Source: Mycolicibacterium rhodesiae NBB3 (GTDB lineage Bacteria; Actinomycetota; Actinomycetes; Mycobacteriales; Mycobacteriaceae). Taken from it: 64,000 bases of DNA. The stretch's first letter is position 1, and the number at the start of each line of letters is the position of its first letter. A program made the position numbers and the translations under genes. Shown in pieces: positions 16,128 through 24,253 of the stretch. Under the pieces are notes generated by a model. The model ran no database searches and was not told the origin of the DNA. It saw only the letters and a list, made by a program, of their open reading frames with translations. Location: NCBI RefSeq assembly GCF_000230895.2, contig NC_016604.1, positions 4,960,001 to 5,024,000 of the forward strand, given 5' to 3'.

Positions 16128-17401
16128 GCGTGCAGTACTCCTCGGGTGTCGGTGCGGCGACCGGATGCGGTCTTCGCGAGCCGCTGGATCCACTCCTCGA
16201 AGTGGTCCAGCGCAGTGGTCTGGGAGAGGGTGCGGGTGCAGAAGTCCATGCCCGCCTGGCCGAGTTGCGCGGCGAGATCCTTGTCGCGGCCGAGTTTTTC
16301 GACCGCGTCCAACAGATCGACCGGCGATTCCGGCGCGACCACGAGGCCGCCGCCGGATGTCTGGATCTCCGCGGCGGTGATGCTGTCGGCGCGAGTCGCC
16401 GCGACGACAGGGTTACCGGACGTGAAGTACGAGGTGATCTTGCTGGGCACCGCCATGTCGCCGACGGTCGCCTTCTCGTTGACCAGCAACACATCGGCGG
16501 CGAGCAGCGCTTCACGGTACCGCGCGTCGGGCAGGGGCGCGATCATCTCCAGAGTCGAGATTCCGGCGCCGGCCTGCTCGAGTTTCGCGCGCTGGTTGCC
16601 GTCGCCCATCAGAACGAATCGAACTGGCTTGGTGTGAGATTCAGCCGTTGCCGCCGCAGCGATGACGTTCTCGAGGGCCTGCTTGGCGCCCATGTTGCCG
16701 GCGTGCAGCGCGACGACTTCGTCGTCAGCCCAGCCGAAGCTGCGACGTGCCCGCACGCGGGCGGACCGGTCCAATGGCCGCAGGTGGGTCCAGTTCCTGA
16801 TCACGCTCACCCGTTCGGAGCGGACGCCGAGTGACTCCACCACATGGGATTTGAAGCGGTCGTGAATCACCGCGACCTGATCGGCGGAACGCAGGACGGT
16901 CTTCTCGACGCGGCTGATGACCGACGATGCCGGCCCGCCGGCCGCGCCCGTCTCGGCGACACCGAGTCCGTACAGGTCCTGGACCCAGACCCCGATCGGT
17001 GGGCGCCGGCGAGATGAGCGGCACTTCGCGATCGCTGCCGCCGTCGACAGCAGGGCCGGGGTGACGGCGACGATCGCGTCTGGGTCGCCCCAGTCCGCCT
17101 GCGCGAGGCCGCGACCGAAGGTGAGTTCCATCTTGATGCGGCCCGCCATGGAGGGCGGCGACGGCACGTGGTGCGGCAGGTGGCACACCCTGGGGTTCGT
17201 CTCGGGACCGGTGTCCGATCCCGAGTCGTGACCCGGTGCCACCTGCCACTGCGGGTAGTGCGGCAGCCCCGTGAAGACGTGCACCTGATGCCCCCTGGCC
17301 GCGAGTCCGTCGGCCAGCCCCGATGTGTACAGCGAGATTCCGGTGGGCTCGGGAGCGTAGTTGAGTCCGAGCACCAGCACGCGAAGTGGATCGACCGCCA
17401 C
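16124..17401 (-). CDS. WcaI-like GT4 glycosyltransferase
   Basis: A 425-residue GT-B enzyme beginning LRVLVLGLNYAPEPTGIS, the N-terminus of WcaI-type transferases, with ALHAGNMGAKQ and a C-terminal nucleotide-sugar region around VPSKITSYFTSGNPV. GTG 17401 is selected because GAGAGGGG precedes it by about 7 nt. It is the first gene of the five-gene minus-strand operon and is followed by gmd and fcl. WcaI is a colanic-acid fucosyltransferase candidate, which fits the neighbouring pathway, but the donor here is inferred rather than shown. Confidence 0.8.
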   Translation of the reverse strand: MAVDPLRVLVLGLNYAPEPTGISLYTSGLADGLAARGHQVHVFTGLPHYPQWQVAPGHDSGSDTGPETNPRVCHLPHHVPSPPSMAGRIKMELTFGRGLAQADWGDPDAIVAVTPALLSTAAAIAKCRSSRRRPPIGVWVQDLYGLGVAETGAAGGPASSVISRVEKTVLRSADQVAVIHDRFKSHVVESLGVRSERVSVIRNWTHLRPLDRSARVRARRSFGWADDEVVALHAGNMGAKQALENVIAAAATAESHTKPVRFVLMGDGNQRAKLEQAGAGISTLEMIAPLPDARYREALLAADVLLVNEKATVGDMAVPSKITSYFTSGNPVVAATRADSITAAEIQTSGGGLVVAPESPVDLLDAVEKLGRDKDLAAQLGQAGMDFCTRTLSQTTALDHFEEWIQRLAKTASGRRTDTRGVLHA

Positions 17402-17708
17402 CAGGAGACCCCTCTCATGCCGTGTTGTTTCACCGCAAAGAATGCCGTATTTGCTAGATCCACGCAAGCCGAAGTCACACAGAACGCTGATAGTCGACTA
17501 TGTACTGCTAATACTGTGCGTCTTTCGGGAGATATAAACACAGAAAACATACAAACAAAGGTGATTATGGCAAACCATATGCGACGAGTCATCGTAGGCA
17601 TCCGAGCGCCTCCGCGCCACCGCTGTTTAGGTGCCTGGACGGACGGGCATTCGCAGAATTAGCGGGTTCGTCAATCGTCGTGACCCGGGACAGTCAGAAG
17701 GAGCCGAC
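17402..17708. other. AT-rich divergent intergenic region
   Basis: This 307-bp gap separates the minus-strand glycan operon from the plus-strand coiled-coil gene. The central part (about 17437-17580) is strikingly AT-rich for this genome. On the plus strand TGCTAATACT (17506-17515) resembles an extended -10. One small open frame with a plausible ribosome site is listed separately. I see no tRNA, repeat or clear terminator. Confidence 0.55.
17567..17662 (+). CDS. possible 31-residue small ORF
   Basis: ATG 17567 is preceded by AAAGGTG at 5-6 nt and reads a 31-residue basic peptide starting MANHMRRVIV and ending DGHSQN. It lies in the AT-rich gap just after a possible -10 element and before the coiled-coil gene. 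There is no homology evidence; it could be a leader peptide or chance. Confidence 0.22.
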   Translation: MANHMRRVIVGIRAPPRHRCLGAWTDGHSQN

Positions 17709-18149
17709 ATGGACAGCAATGCCGTCGTCTGGATCGTTGTCGCCGTCGTGGCGATCGTTGTCATCGCATTCGTCGCGTGGACCATCCGCAACTCGCGCCG
17801 TCGCGCCGAGGCAGAGCGCTTGCGCGGCGAAATCGGACACCGGACCGAGCACCTGGAGAAGCGCGCAGCCGTCGCCGCCGAGACGGAAGCCCGGGCAAGG
17901 GCCGCCAAGGCAGAGGCCGAGGCGAAGGCCGCCGAAGCCGCTCGCCTGGAGAACACCGCCCGTTCGCATCGCGAAGAGGTCGACACGACGCGCGAAGAAC
18001 TGGACGCCCATCGAGAGCGGGTCGACAAGCTGGATCCGAAGGGCAGCACCGCCGAGCACGCACCCGGCAAGGCCGACGAGGTGCGCACCGATACGGCGAC
18101 GACCATGCCGCAGCAGCCGACCGCCTCCCACGAGCGTCATCGTTCGTGA
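17709..18149 (+). CDS. single-pass membrane protein with alanine/glutamate coiled coil
   Basis: A 146-residue protein. One membrane helix lies at residues 6-25 (VVWIVVAVVAIVVIAFVAW), followed by RNSRRR and a long, highly charged alanine/glutamate-rich coiled coil to about residue 105, then a polar tail. The orientation is probably N-out with the coil in the cytoplasm, because the basic stretch follows the helix. AAGGAG lies 7 nt before ATG 17709. It overlaps the following HAD gene by 4 nt. I do not recognise a function; similar short LapA- or YtxH-like envelope proteins are common. Confidence 0.7.
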   Translation: MDSNAVVWIVVAVVAIVVIAFVAWTIRNSRRRAEAERLRGEIGHRTEHLEKRAAVAAETEARARAAKAEAEAKAAEAARLENTARSHREEVDTTREELDAHRERVDKLDPKGSTAEHAPGKADEVRTDTATTMPQQPTASHERHRS

Positions 18150-18847
18150 GAAAACACAAACGCGACGTCAGTGCGGCGGTGCTGTTCGATATCGACGGCA
18201 CCCTTGTCGACTCGAACTACCTCCACGTCGCTGCGTGGATTCGGGCGTTCGCCGACATCGGTACACCCGTCGACGGATGGCGAATCCACCGCTCGATCGG
18301 GATGGACGGCAGCACCCTCGTGTCGACCCTCGCCGAGGGCGCTGACGACGACGCCCACGCGCGGGCGAAAGATCTGCACTCGCAGTACTACAAGGAGACG
18401 GCGTCATTGCTGCGCCCGTTGCCCGGTGCCCGCGAGCTGCTGGAGGCCGTCGAAAAGCTCGGTGTGCAAGTCGTTCTGGCCACCTCGGCGCCCGACGATG
18501 AACTCGCCATCCTGCGCGATGTGCTGGATTGCGACAACTTGGTCTCGGCGACGACCTCGTCGGAGGACGTCGACACCGCCAAGCCCCGTCCAGACATCAT
18601 CAACGTCGCACTGGAACGCGCCGGCGTCGAGGCCGCGCACGCAGTTTTCGTCGGCGATGCGGTGTGGGACGTCGAGGCGTGCAAGCGCGCCGACGTGCTC
18701 ACAATCGCACTGCTCAGTGGGGGAGTCTCGAAGTGCGAACTCGAAGAAGCCGGGGCACACCAGGTGTTCGAGGACGCGCGCGACCTCTGCCAGCACCTCG
18801 ACGACACCCCGATCGCGGCGCTCGCGAACCTGGTGGGCGCGCGCTGA
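18146..18847 (+). CDS. HAD-superfamily phosphatase (beta-phosphoglucomutase-like)
   Basis: A 233-residue HAD hydrolase. The nucleophile motif FDIDGTLVDS has Asp15 and Asp17, the middle has ATSAPDDE, the Lys of motif III is in AKPRPD, and the acid pair is in VGDAVWD. The helical cap between motifs I and II is of subclass I, as in beta-PGM and Gph. The substrate cannot be assigned. GTG 18146 shares GTGA with the preceding stop. The stop directly abuts the convergent cyp124 stop (TGA then TCA), leaving no room for an intergenic terminator. Confidence 0.8.
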   Translation: MRKHKRDVSAAVLFDIDGTLVDSNYLHVAAWIRAFADIGTPVDGWRIHRSIGMDGSTLVSTLAEGADDDAHARAKDLHSQYYKETASLLRPLPGARELLEAVEKLGVQVVLATSAPDDELAILRDVLDCDNLVSATTSSEDVDTAKPRPDIINVALERAGVEAAHAVFVGDAVWDVEACKRADVLTIALLSGGVSKCELEEAGAHQVFEDARDLCQHLDDTPIAALANLVGAR

Positions 18848-20143
18848 TCACGGCATGCGCCGCTCAGGCGGCGTCCAGGCCACCGGCAACCGCTTGATGC
18901 CGTGGATGAACGGCGACAACAGCCGCCGGGGTTCCTCGGTTGCGGCGATGTCCGGAATCTGGCGGTGCAGTTCCTCGAAGACGACGCTGATCTCACGTCG
19001 CGCCAAATTGGCACCCAGACAGAAGTGCGCGCCGCCGCCCCCGAACCCGGCATGCGGGTTCGGGTTGCGGCCGACGTCGAACAGCCACGGATCGGCGAAC
19101 TTGTCCTCGTCGCGGTTGGCCGAGCAATACCACATCGAGACTTTCTCGCCCCTCGACATCTTCGTGCCGCTCAGCTCGCAGTCCTCGGTCAACGTGCGTC
19201 GCATGTAGATGACCGGTGACGCCCACCGGACGATCTCCTCGACAGCGGTGGGTGCCATCGCTTCGTAATCAGCCCACCACCGCGCGCGCTCGTCGGGATA
19301 GCGGGTCAGTGCGAGCACTCCATGGCTGATCGCGTTTCGCGTGGTCTCGTTGCCGGCGACCACCAGCAGGATGAAGAACGAGGCGATCTCGGCCGATGTC
19401 AGCCGCTCACCGTCGACCTCGGCCTGAACCAGTGCGGTCGTCAGGTCCTCCTGCGGGTTGGCGCGACGGTCCTCGGCATGCGCGGTCGCATATGCGCCGA
19501 TGTCCATCGCGACCTTGACGAATTCCTCGTAGTCCGTGGCGATGTCCTTGTCGCCGAACCCGAGGATGACGTTCGTCCAGTGAAAGATCTGCTGATGGTC
19601 CTCCTCGGGCAGGCCCATCATGTCGCAGATCACCTGCAGGGGCAGCGGGCCCGCGAGGTCGGCGACGACCTCGCCGGTTCCGTCGGGGTTGTCGGCGATC
19701 ATCTTCTCGACGAGGCGTCGTGCCCGCTCCCGGACCGACGTTTCGGTCCGCGCGACGACGCGCGGGGTGAACGCCCTGCTGACGATGTTGCGCAGGCGCA
19801 GGTGTTTCGGGTCGTCCATGGCGATCATCGAGCCGAAGAACTCCGACACTTCGGGGTTGGCATCGTTGATGGTGATCCCCGGGCTCGAGCTGAAGATGTG
19901 GGGATGGCGGCTCGCGAAATGCACGTCGTCGAATCGCGTCAGCGCCCAATGGCCTGGACCAGGCTCCACACCCGGAGTCTCCAGCGGAGAGTGGAAGGAC
20001 ACCGGTGCCTCACGCCGCAGCGTGGCGAATGCGCCGTCGCGCATATCGTCGTCGAGGACCCAGAACTTCCAGTCGGACAGCTCGATGTCCGAGAGCGGCA
20101 TGTGCGGGGGAACGGCCCCGTTGACGCGTGTCGAGATACCCAC
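18848..20143 (-). CDS. cyp124: cytochrome P450 CYP124-type methyl-branched lipid omega-hydroxylase
   Basis: A 431-residue P450. The I-helix motif VVAGNETT, the K-helix EEIVR and the heme loop FGGGGAHFCLG with Cys375 are all present. The sequence is close, from memory, to M. tuberculosis CYP124 (Rv2266) along its length, including RVNG near the N-terminus, HWTNVILGFGD and SANRDEDKFADPW. CYP124 hydroxylates the terminal carbon of methyl-branched lipids and cholest-4-en-3-one. The divergent gene is a Baeyer-Villiger-type monooxygenase, and a KstR-like site lies 43 bp upstream of the start. Expression is therefore probably induced by sterol or branched-lipid intermediates. Confidence 0.9.
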   Translation of the reverse strand: MGISTRVNGAVPPHMPLSDIELSDWKFWVLDDDMRDGAFATLRREAPVSFHSPLETPGVEPGPGHWALTRFDDVHFASRHPHIFSSSPGITINDANPEVSEFFGSMIAMDDPKHLRLRNIVSRAFTPRVVARTETSVRERARRLVEKMIADNPDGTGEVVADLAGPLPLQVICDMMGLPEEDHQQIFHWTNVILGFGDKDIATDYEEFVKVAMDIGAYATAHAEDRRANPQEDLTTALVQAEVDGERLTSAEIASFFILLVVAGNETTRNAISHGVLALTRYPDERARWWADYEAMAPTAVEEIVRWASPVIYMRRTLTEDCELSGTKMSRGEKVSMWYCSANRDEDKFADPWLFDVGRNPNPHAGFGGGGAHFCLGANLARREISVVFEELHRQIPDIAATEEPRRLLSPFIHGIKRLPVAWTPPERRMP

Positions 20144-20185
20144 ACGTCGAGAGTAGGTTCACGTCGCCCTGCCGTCACGGATTTC

Positions 20186-20199
20186 TGAAACATGTTCCA
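20186..20199. promoter_or_regulatory. KstR-like operator in the cyp124/BVMO divergent promoter
   Basis: TGAAACATGTTCCA fits TnnAACnnGTTnnA, the published binding motif of the TetR-family sterol regulator KstR. It lies 43 bp from the cyp124 start and 15 bp from the monooxygenase start, where a repressor could block both. Confidence 0.6.
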
Positions 20200-20213
20200 A
20201 TCCGGGATCCGGC

Positions 20214-22154
20214 GTGGTAGCACGAGTTGTGCGCAACCCACATGCCGGACAACCCTTTACGACGACGGACGACGAGATAGCCGAAGCGCTGCTCGACGTC
20301 AGTATCCCGACCCTGATGCTGTCGCTGGTGCACATGTCCGCAGACCCCGAGCTGATTCGCGGCGCACTGAAGCCGGCGGGACTTTTTCTCAACGAAGTGC
20401 AGGGCTACATGTCCGAGGAGGACAAGGCGGCGGTCCGCAAGATCGCACTGGAGGTCATCGCGGATTACCGCGACCGGGGATGCCCGGAACCAGAACCCGT
20501 CAGCCCCGAGCTGCTGCACGAGATGATGCAGTGGCTGGTGTGCGAACCGGTGCCAGCCGAGTACGTGCCGATGGTTCTGGAGGAGATGGAGCTCGACGGC
20601 CGCGACGCCAGGGCGACCGGCGAAGTGCACGAGGCCGCCCGCGAAGACTTCGGTGTTGTCGTCATCGGATGCGGTGAATCCGGCCTGCTCGCCGGGATCC
20701 GGCTCAAGGAAGCCGGCATTCCGTTCACGATCGTGGAGAAGAACGCCGGCGTCGGGGGCACCTGGTACCAGAACAGTTACCCCGGTGCGCGTGTCGACGT
20801 GGGAAATCACTTCTACTGCTACAGCTTCGAGCCGACCGATCACTGGACGCACTTCTTCGCCGAGCAACCTGAGCTACAGGCGTACTTCCAGGGTGTGATG
20901 GACAAGTACGACATCGCACCTCACGTGCTCTGGGAGACCGAGGTGACGGAGGCCTCGTGGCGCGATGCCGACGCGACGTGGCGGGTGCGGGTGCTCGGGC
21001 GCGACGGCACGACGACGGAGCTCACCGCTCGCGCCGTGATCAGCGCGGTCGGACAACTCGACCGGCCGCACGTTCCTCTGATCGACGGTCAGCATGATTT
21101 CGCCGGACCGGCCTTCCATTCCAGCCAATGGGACCACTCGGTCGATCTCCGTGACAAGAAGGTCGCGATGATCGGCGCGGGGGCCAGCGGATTTCAGATC
21201 GCCCCGACGATCGCGCCGGATGTCAACCGTCTCACCGTGTTTCAGCGCACGGCGCAGTGGATGTTTCCGAATCCGAATTACCACGAGCGGGTTGGGCCCG
21301 GTGTGCAGTGGGCGCTGCGCCACCTTCCGTTCTACGGGCGGTGGTACCGCTTCCTGATTTTCTGGCCGGGGTGTGACAAGGGTCTGGACGCGGCCCGCGT
21401 CGACCCAGACTATCCGGACCAGCAGAAAGCGGTCAGCGAGATCAACGAGATCACGCGGATCATGTTCACCGAATGGATCACCAGCCAGATCAACGACAAA
21501 CCCGAGTTGGCGGCCAAGGTCGTGCCCGACTATCCGGCCACTGGCAAGCGCACACTGCAGGACAACGGCAGCTGGCTGAAGACGCTGACGCGCGACAACG
21601 TCGAACTGGTGCGCACCGGCATCGACCACATCGAAGCCGATGCGGTGGTCACCGAGGACGGGCACAGATATCCGGCCGACATCATCGTCTACGCCACCGG
21701 TTTCGAGCACACCAAAATGTTGTGGCCCATGACAATTCGGGGCCGGGACGGCGAGATTCTCTCTGAGCGCTGGGGGGAAAGGCCGTCGGCGTACCTTGGC
21801 ATCACGATTCCGGGCTATCCGAACTTCTTCTGCATGAACGGTCCGGGTACCTGGCTGGCGAGCGGGGGCAGCCTGATCTTCCACTCCGAGTGCCAAATGC
21901 GGTACATCAGCGAATGTCTGGAGCTGCTCATCGAAGGTAGGCACGCCACCATGGAGCCGACGGTCGAGAAGACCAAAGACTGGCACGAACGCAGTCAGGC
22001 GGAGATGGCCAAGATGGTGTGGTCACAGCCGAGTGTCAAGCATTCGTTCTTCAAGAACAGCTTCGGCGAGATCCACACGCTCAGCCCGTGGCGCCTCGTC
22101 GACTACTGGACCTGGACCCGCGAACCCGATCCGAGCGACTTCGTATTTCGTTAG
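20214..22154 (+). CDS. FAD-dependent Baeyer-Villiger-type monooxygenase
   Basis: A 646-residue class B flavin monooxygenase. After an N-terminal extension of about 145 residues come the FAD motif GCGESG (152-157), the Baeyer-Villiger fingerprint FAGPAFHSSQW (296-306, FxGxxxHxxxW) and the NADPH motif GAGASG (321-326). These enzymes insert oxygen next to a ketone using O2 and NADPH. The N-terminal extension resembles that of the large cyclohexanone/steroid monooxygenase-like mycobacterial proteins. It is divergent from cyp124 over one KstR-like operator, so a ketosteroid or branched ketone is a reasonable substrate guess. The stop overlaps the convergent SnoaL gene by 4 nt (TTAG). Confidence 0.85.
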   Translation: MVARVVRNPHAGQPFTTTDDEIAEALLDVSIPTLMLSLVHMSADPELIRGALKPAGLFLNEVQGYMSEEDKAAVRKIALEVIADYRDRGCPEPEPVSPELLHEMMQWLVCEPVPAEYVPMVLEEMELDGRDARATGEVHEAAREDFGVVVIGCGESGLLAGIRLKEAGIPFTIVEKNAGVGGTWYQNSYPGARVDVGNHFYCYSFEPTDHWTHFFAEQPELQAYFQGVMDKYDIAPHVLWETEVTEASWRDADATWRVRVLGRDGTTTELTARAVISAVGQLDRPHVPLIDGQHDFAGPAFHSSQWDHSVDLRDKKVAMIGAGASGFQIAPTIAPDVNRLTVFQRTAQWMFPNPNYHERVGPGVQWALRHLPFYGRWYRFLIFWPGCDKGLDAARVDPDYPDQQKAVSEINEITRIMFTEWITSQINDKPELAAKVVPDYPATGKRTLQDNGSWLKTLTRDNVELVRTGIDHIEADAVVTEDGHRYPADIIVYATGFEHTKMLWPMTIRGRDGEILSERWGERPSAYLGITIPGYPNFFCMNGPGTWLASGGSLIFHSECQMRYISECLELLIEGRHATMEPTVEKTKDWHERSQAEMAKMVWSQPSVKHSFFKNSFGEIHTLSPWRLVDYWTWTREPDPSDFVFR

Positions 22155-22654
22155 GTCAGTTGCCAATTCATGTTCTTGGCGAAGGTCCTGGCATCATCGG
22201 AAATTGTGCCGAGTTCATGGCTGCGCTGGATGTAACCCTGGACCATCGGCAGGAAGTTCGTCGGGTTGTAGGCGTCCTCCTCGTTGTGCCACATCCCGTC
22301 GCCGCCGTACCGCAGTATCGTTATGCACGGCGCCTCGAAGATCGTGCCGTCCCCGGGATCCTTCATCCGATTCATGATCTCGCTGAAGACCCAGCCCTTC
22401 TCCGTGTCGATCGAATACCACGTGACGGGGTAGAAGGGCATCTCGCTACCGGGGAAGGTGTCCATCGTCGACGCAATCCATGTACTGATCGCCTCGCGAC
22501 CGGCCATCTTGCCGTATAGGTGCTCCACGTACGTCGCATCCTCGGTGAACAGTTCGCCGTAGCGCGCCCACTCCCACGACTTGCCGATCTCGACAACGAG
22601 ATCCTGGTGGTGGGAGAAGGTGTCCTCGATCTCCTGGCGTGACCACTTACTCAT
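22151..22654 (-). CDS. SnoaL/NTF2-like protein, copy 2 of a tandem pair
   Basis: A 167-residue NTF2-fold protein of the SnoaL-like polyketide-cyclase/ketosteroid-isomerase superfamily. Typical elements are the N-terminal helix, LFTEDATYVEHLYGKMAGRE (cone entrance) and WYSID. It is about half identical to the adjacent copy at 22670-23173, with the same length and the same end (RTFAKNMNWQLT against RAFAKNMNWELT), so it arose by tandem duplication. It should be transcribed with its neighbour from the KstR-like promoter. A role as hydratase, isomerase or binding protein for a lipid or steroid intermediate is an inference. Confidence 0.75.
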   Translation of the reverse strand: MSKWSRQEIEDTFSHHQDLVVEIGKSWEWARYGELFTEDATYVEHLYGKMAGREAISTWIASTMDTFPGSEMPFYPVTWYSIDTEKGWVFSEIMNRMKDPGDGTIFEAPCITILRYGGDGMWHNEEDAYNPTNFLPMVQGYIQRSHELGTISDDARTFAKNMNWQLT

Positions 22655-22669
22655 GACTCTCCTCGCGCG

Positions 22670-23173
22670 TCAGGTCAGTTCCCAGTTCATGTTCTTGGCG
22701 AATGCGCGGGCGTCCTCGGAAATGGTGCCGAGCTCGTGGCTGCGCTGGATGTACTGCTGGATCATCACCATGAAGTTCATCGGGTTGTAGGCGTCTTCCT
22801 CATAGCTCCACCTGTCGTCGCCCGCATACTCGAGGACGGTGATGACGCCCGCGCCGTGCACGCTGCCGTCGCCCGGATCGCGCATGGTGTTGATGTTCTT
22901 GAAGATGACCCAGCCCTTGTCTTCGTCGATCGAATACCACTCCACCGGGTACGTCGGCATCTCGCTGCCGGGGAACGTGTTCATCGTCGAGACGATCCAC
23001 TCACGGATGTTCTCGCGGCCTTCCATGTTGCCGAGGGCATGCTCGACGTAGCGGGCGTCCTCGGTGAAATGATCGGCGTAACTGGACCAGTCCCAAGTCT
23101 TTCCGACCTCGACGACGGATTCCTGGTACCGGCGCCAGGCCTCCTCGAGCTCCGCACGTGACCACTTGCCCAT
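22670..23173 (-). CDS. SnoaL/NTF2-like protein, copy 1 of a tandem pair
   Basis: A 167-residue NTF2-fold protein, paralogous to the next gene 15 nt downstream. HFTEDARYVEHALGNMEGRE and WYSIDEDKGW mark the fold. The start at 23173 is 26 bp from a perfect KstR-like palindrome, so it is the promoter-proximal gene of the pair. Small NTF2-like proteins in sterol loci can be isomerases or hydratases; no catalytic assignment can be made from sequence alone. Confidence 0.75.
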   Translation of the reverse strand: MGKWSRAELEEAWRRYQESVVEVGKTWDWSSYADHFTEDARYVEHALGNMEGRENIREWIVSTMNTFPGSEMPTYPVEWYSIDEDKGWVIFKNINTMRDPGDGSVHGAGVITVLEYAGDDRWSYEEDAYNPMNFMVMIQQYIQRSHELGTISEDARAFAKNMNWELT

Positions 23174-23198
23174 CGCAGACTCCCTCGGCTCGAGAAAC

Positions 23199-23212
23199 TA
23201 GAACCTGTTCTA
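23199..23212. promoter_or_regulatory. KstR-like operator between SnoaL pair and esterase
   Basis: TAGAACCTGTTCTA fits TnnAACnnGTTnnA with perfect 6-bp arms. It lies 26 bp from the SnoaL start (minus) and 74 bp from the esterase start (plus). Confidence 0.7.
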
Positions 23213-23285
23213 CCAAACCGGACCGTCCGCCGGAGGGGATTCAAGCCACCTTCAACCGCGCGGCATCCGCGTTACTGTCGCTGCC

Positions 23286-24249
23286 ATGACACTCGGCATC
23301 GACGAGCAGGTTCTCGCGGAAATGGCGCCCCTGCTCGCAGAACTCGGCGAGTCGGAGTCCGCTGCCGTCGGTGACGTCGAGGCGCGCCGCATCAGCGGCC
23401 ACCGGATGTTCGATCTGGTCGGTTCCAGGCGGGCGCCGACCGCCGGCGTCGACACCGACCAGTTGGCCTTGACCGCATCGGACGGTGCAACCGTGGCGCT
23501 GACGTGGTACCGCCCGTCCGATGGGGAGAGGTCCGGCAGCGCCGCGCTCTACCTACACGGCGGCGGCATGATCTTCGGTCTCGAGCAGATCGGCCCCCTG
23601 TACGACCTGGCGGTGCGGGAGTACGTCGCGGCGTCTGGTGTGCCGATGCTGGTGGTGGACTACCGAGTGGCACCCGAGCACCCGCATCCGACGCCGATCG
23701 AGGATTGCTACAGCGCACTGGTCTGGCTCGCCGAACATGCGGCGGACCTCGGAGTCGACCCCACACGCCTGGCGGTGATGGGCGACAGCGCGGGTGGCGG
23801 TCTGGCGGCGGGGGTGTGCCTGATGGCGCGGGACCGGGGCGGGCCCCGCCGTCGCGCAACAGATCCTGATCTACCCGATGCTCGACGATCGGCCGGTGAC
23901 TCCGAATACGGATCTGCAGCCGTTCTTGACATGGACCTACGACGACAACATCACCGGTTGGGGTGCGCTGTTGGGCGACAACGCCGGGGGAGAAGGCGTT
24001 TCGCCGTACGCCGCACCGGCGCGCGCCGACGACCTCACCGGGCTGCCCGACACCTACCTCGACGTCGGCGACCTCGATGTGTTCCGCAACGAGGACATCG
24101 AATACGCGCGTCGACTGGGTGACGCGGGAGTCCCGACGGAGCTGCACGTGTACCCGGGTTGCCCGCATGCATTCGAAGCGCTGGCCCACGGGGCTGCCGT
24201 TTCGCAGCGGGCCATCAGCGATCGGGTTCGTCGCCTGCGCAGCCTCTGA
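23286..24249 (+). pseudogene. HSL-family alpha/beta esterase broken by a +1 frameshift
   Basis: The N-terminal frame from ATG 23286 carries LHGGGMIFG (oxyanion) and GDSAGGG (nucleophile) up to ARDRGGP. The rest, with the catalytic Asp in DVGDLDVF and His in GCPHAFEA, continues in the next frame to a stop at 24249. The shift occurs at the CCCC run 23844-23847: three Cs would give one frame of about 320 residues, the usual length of HSL/LipH-type esterases. Without that correction the first frame ends at 24122 with unrelated residues. It is divergent from the SnoaL pair across a KstR-like site. Either a recent pseudogene or a homopolymer sequencing error. Confidence 0.8.
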
Positions 24250-24253
24250 CCCG

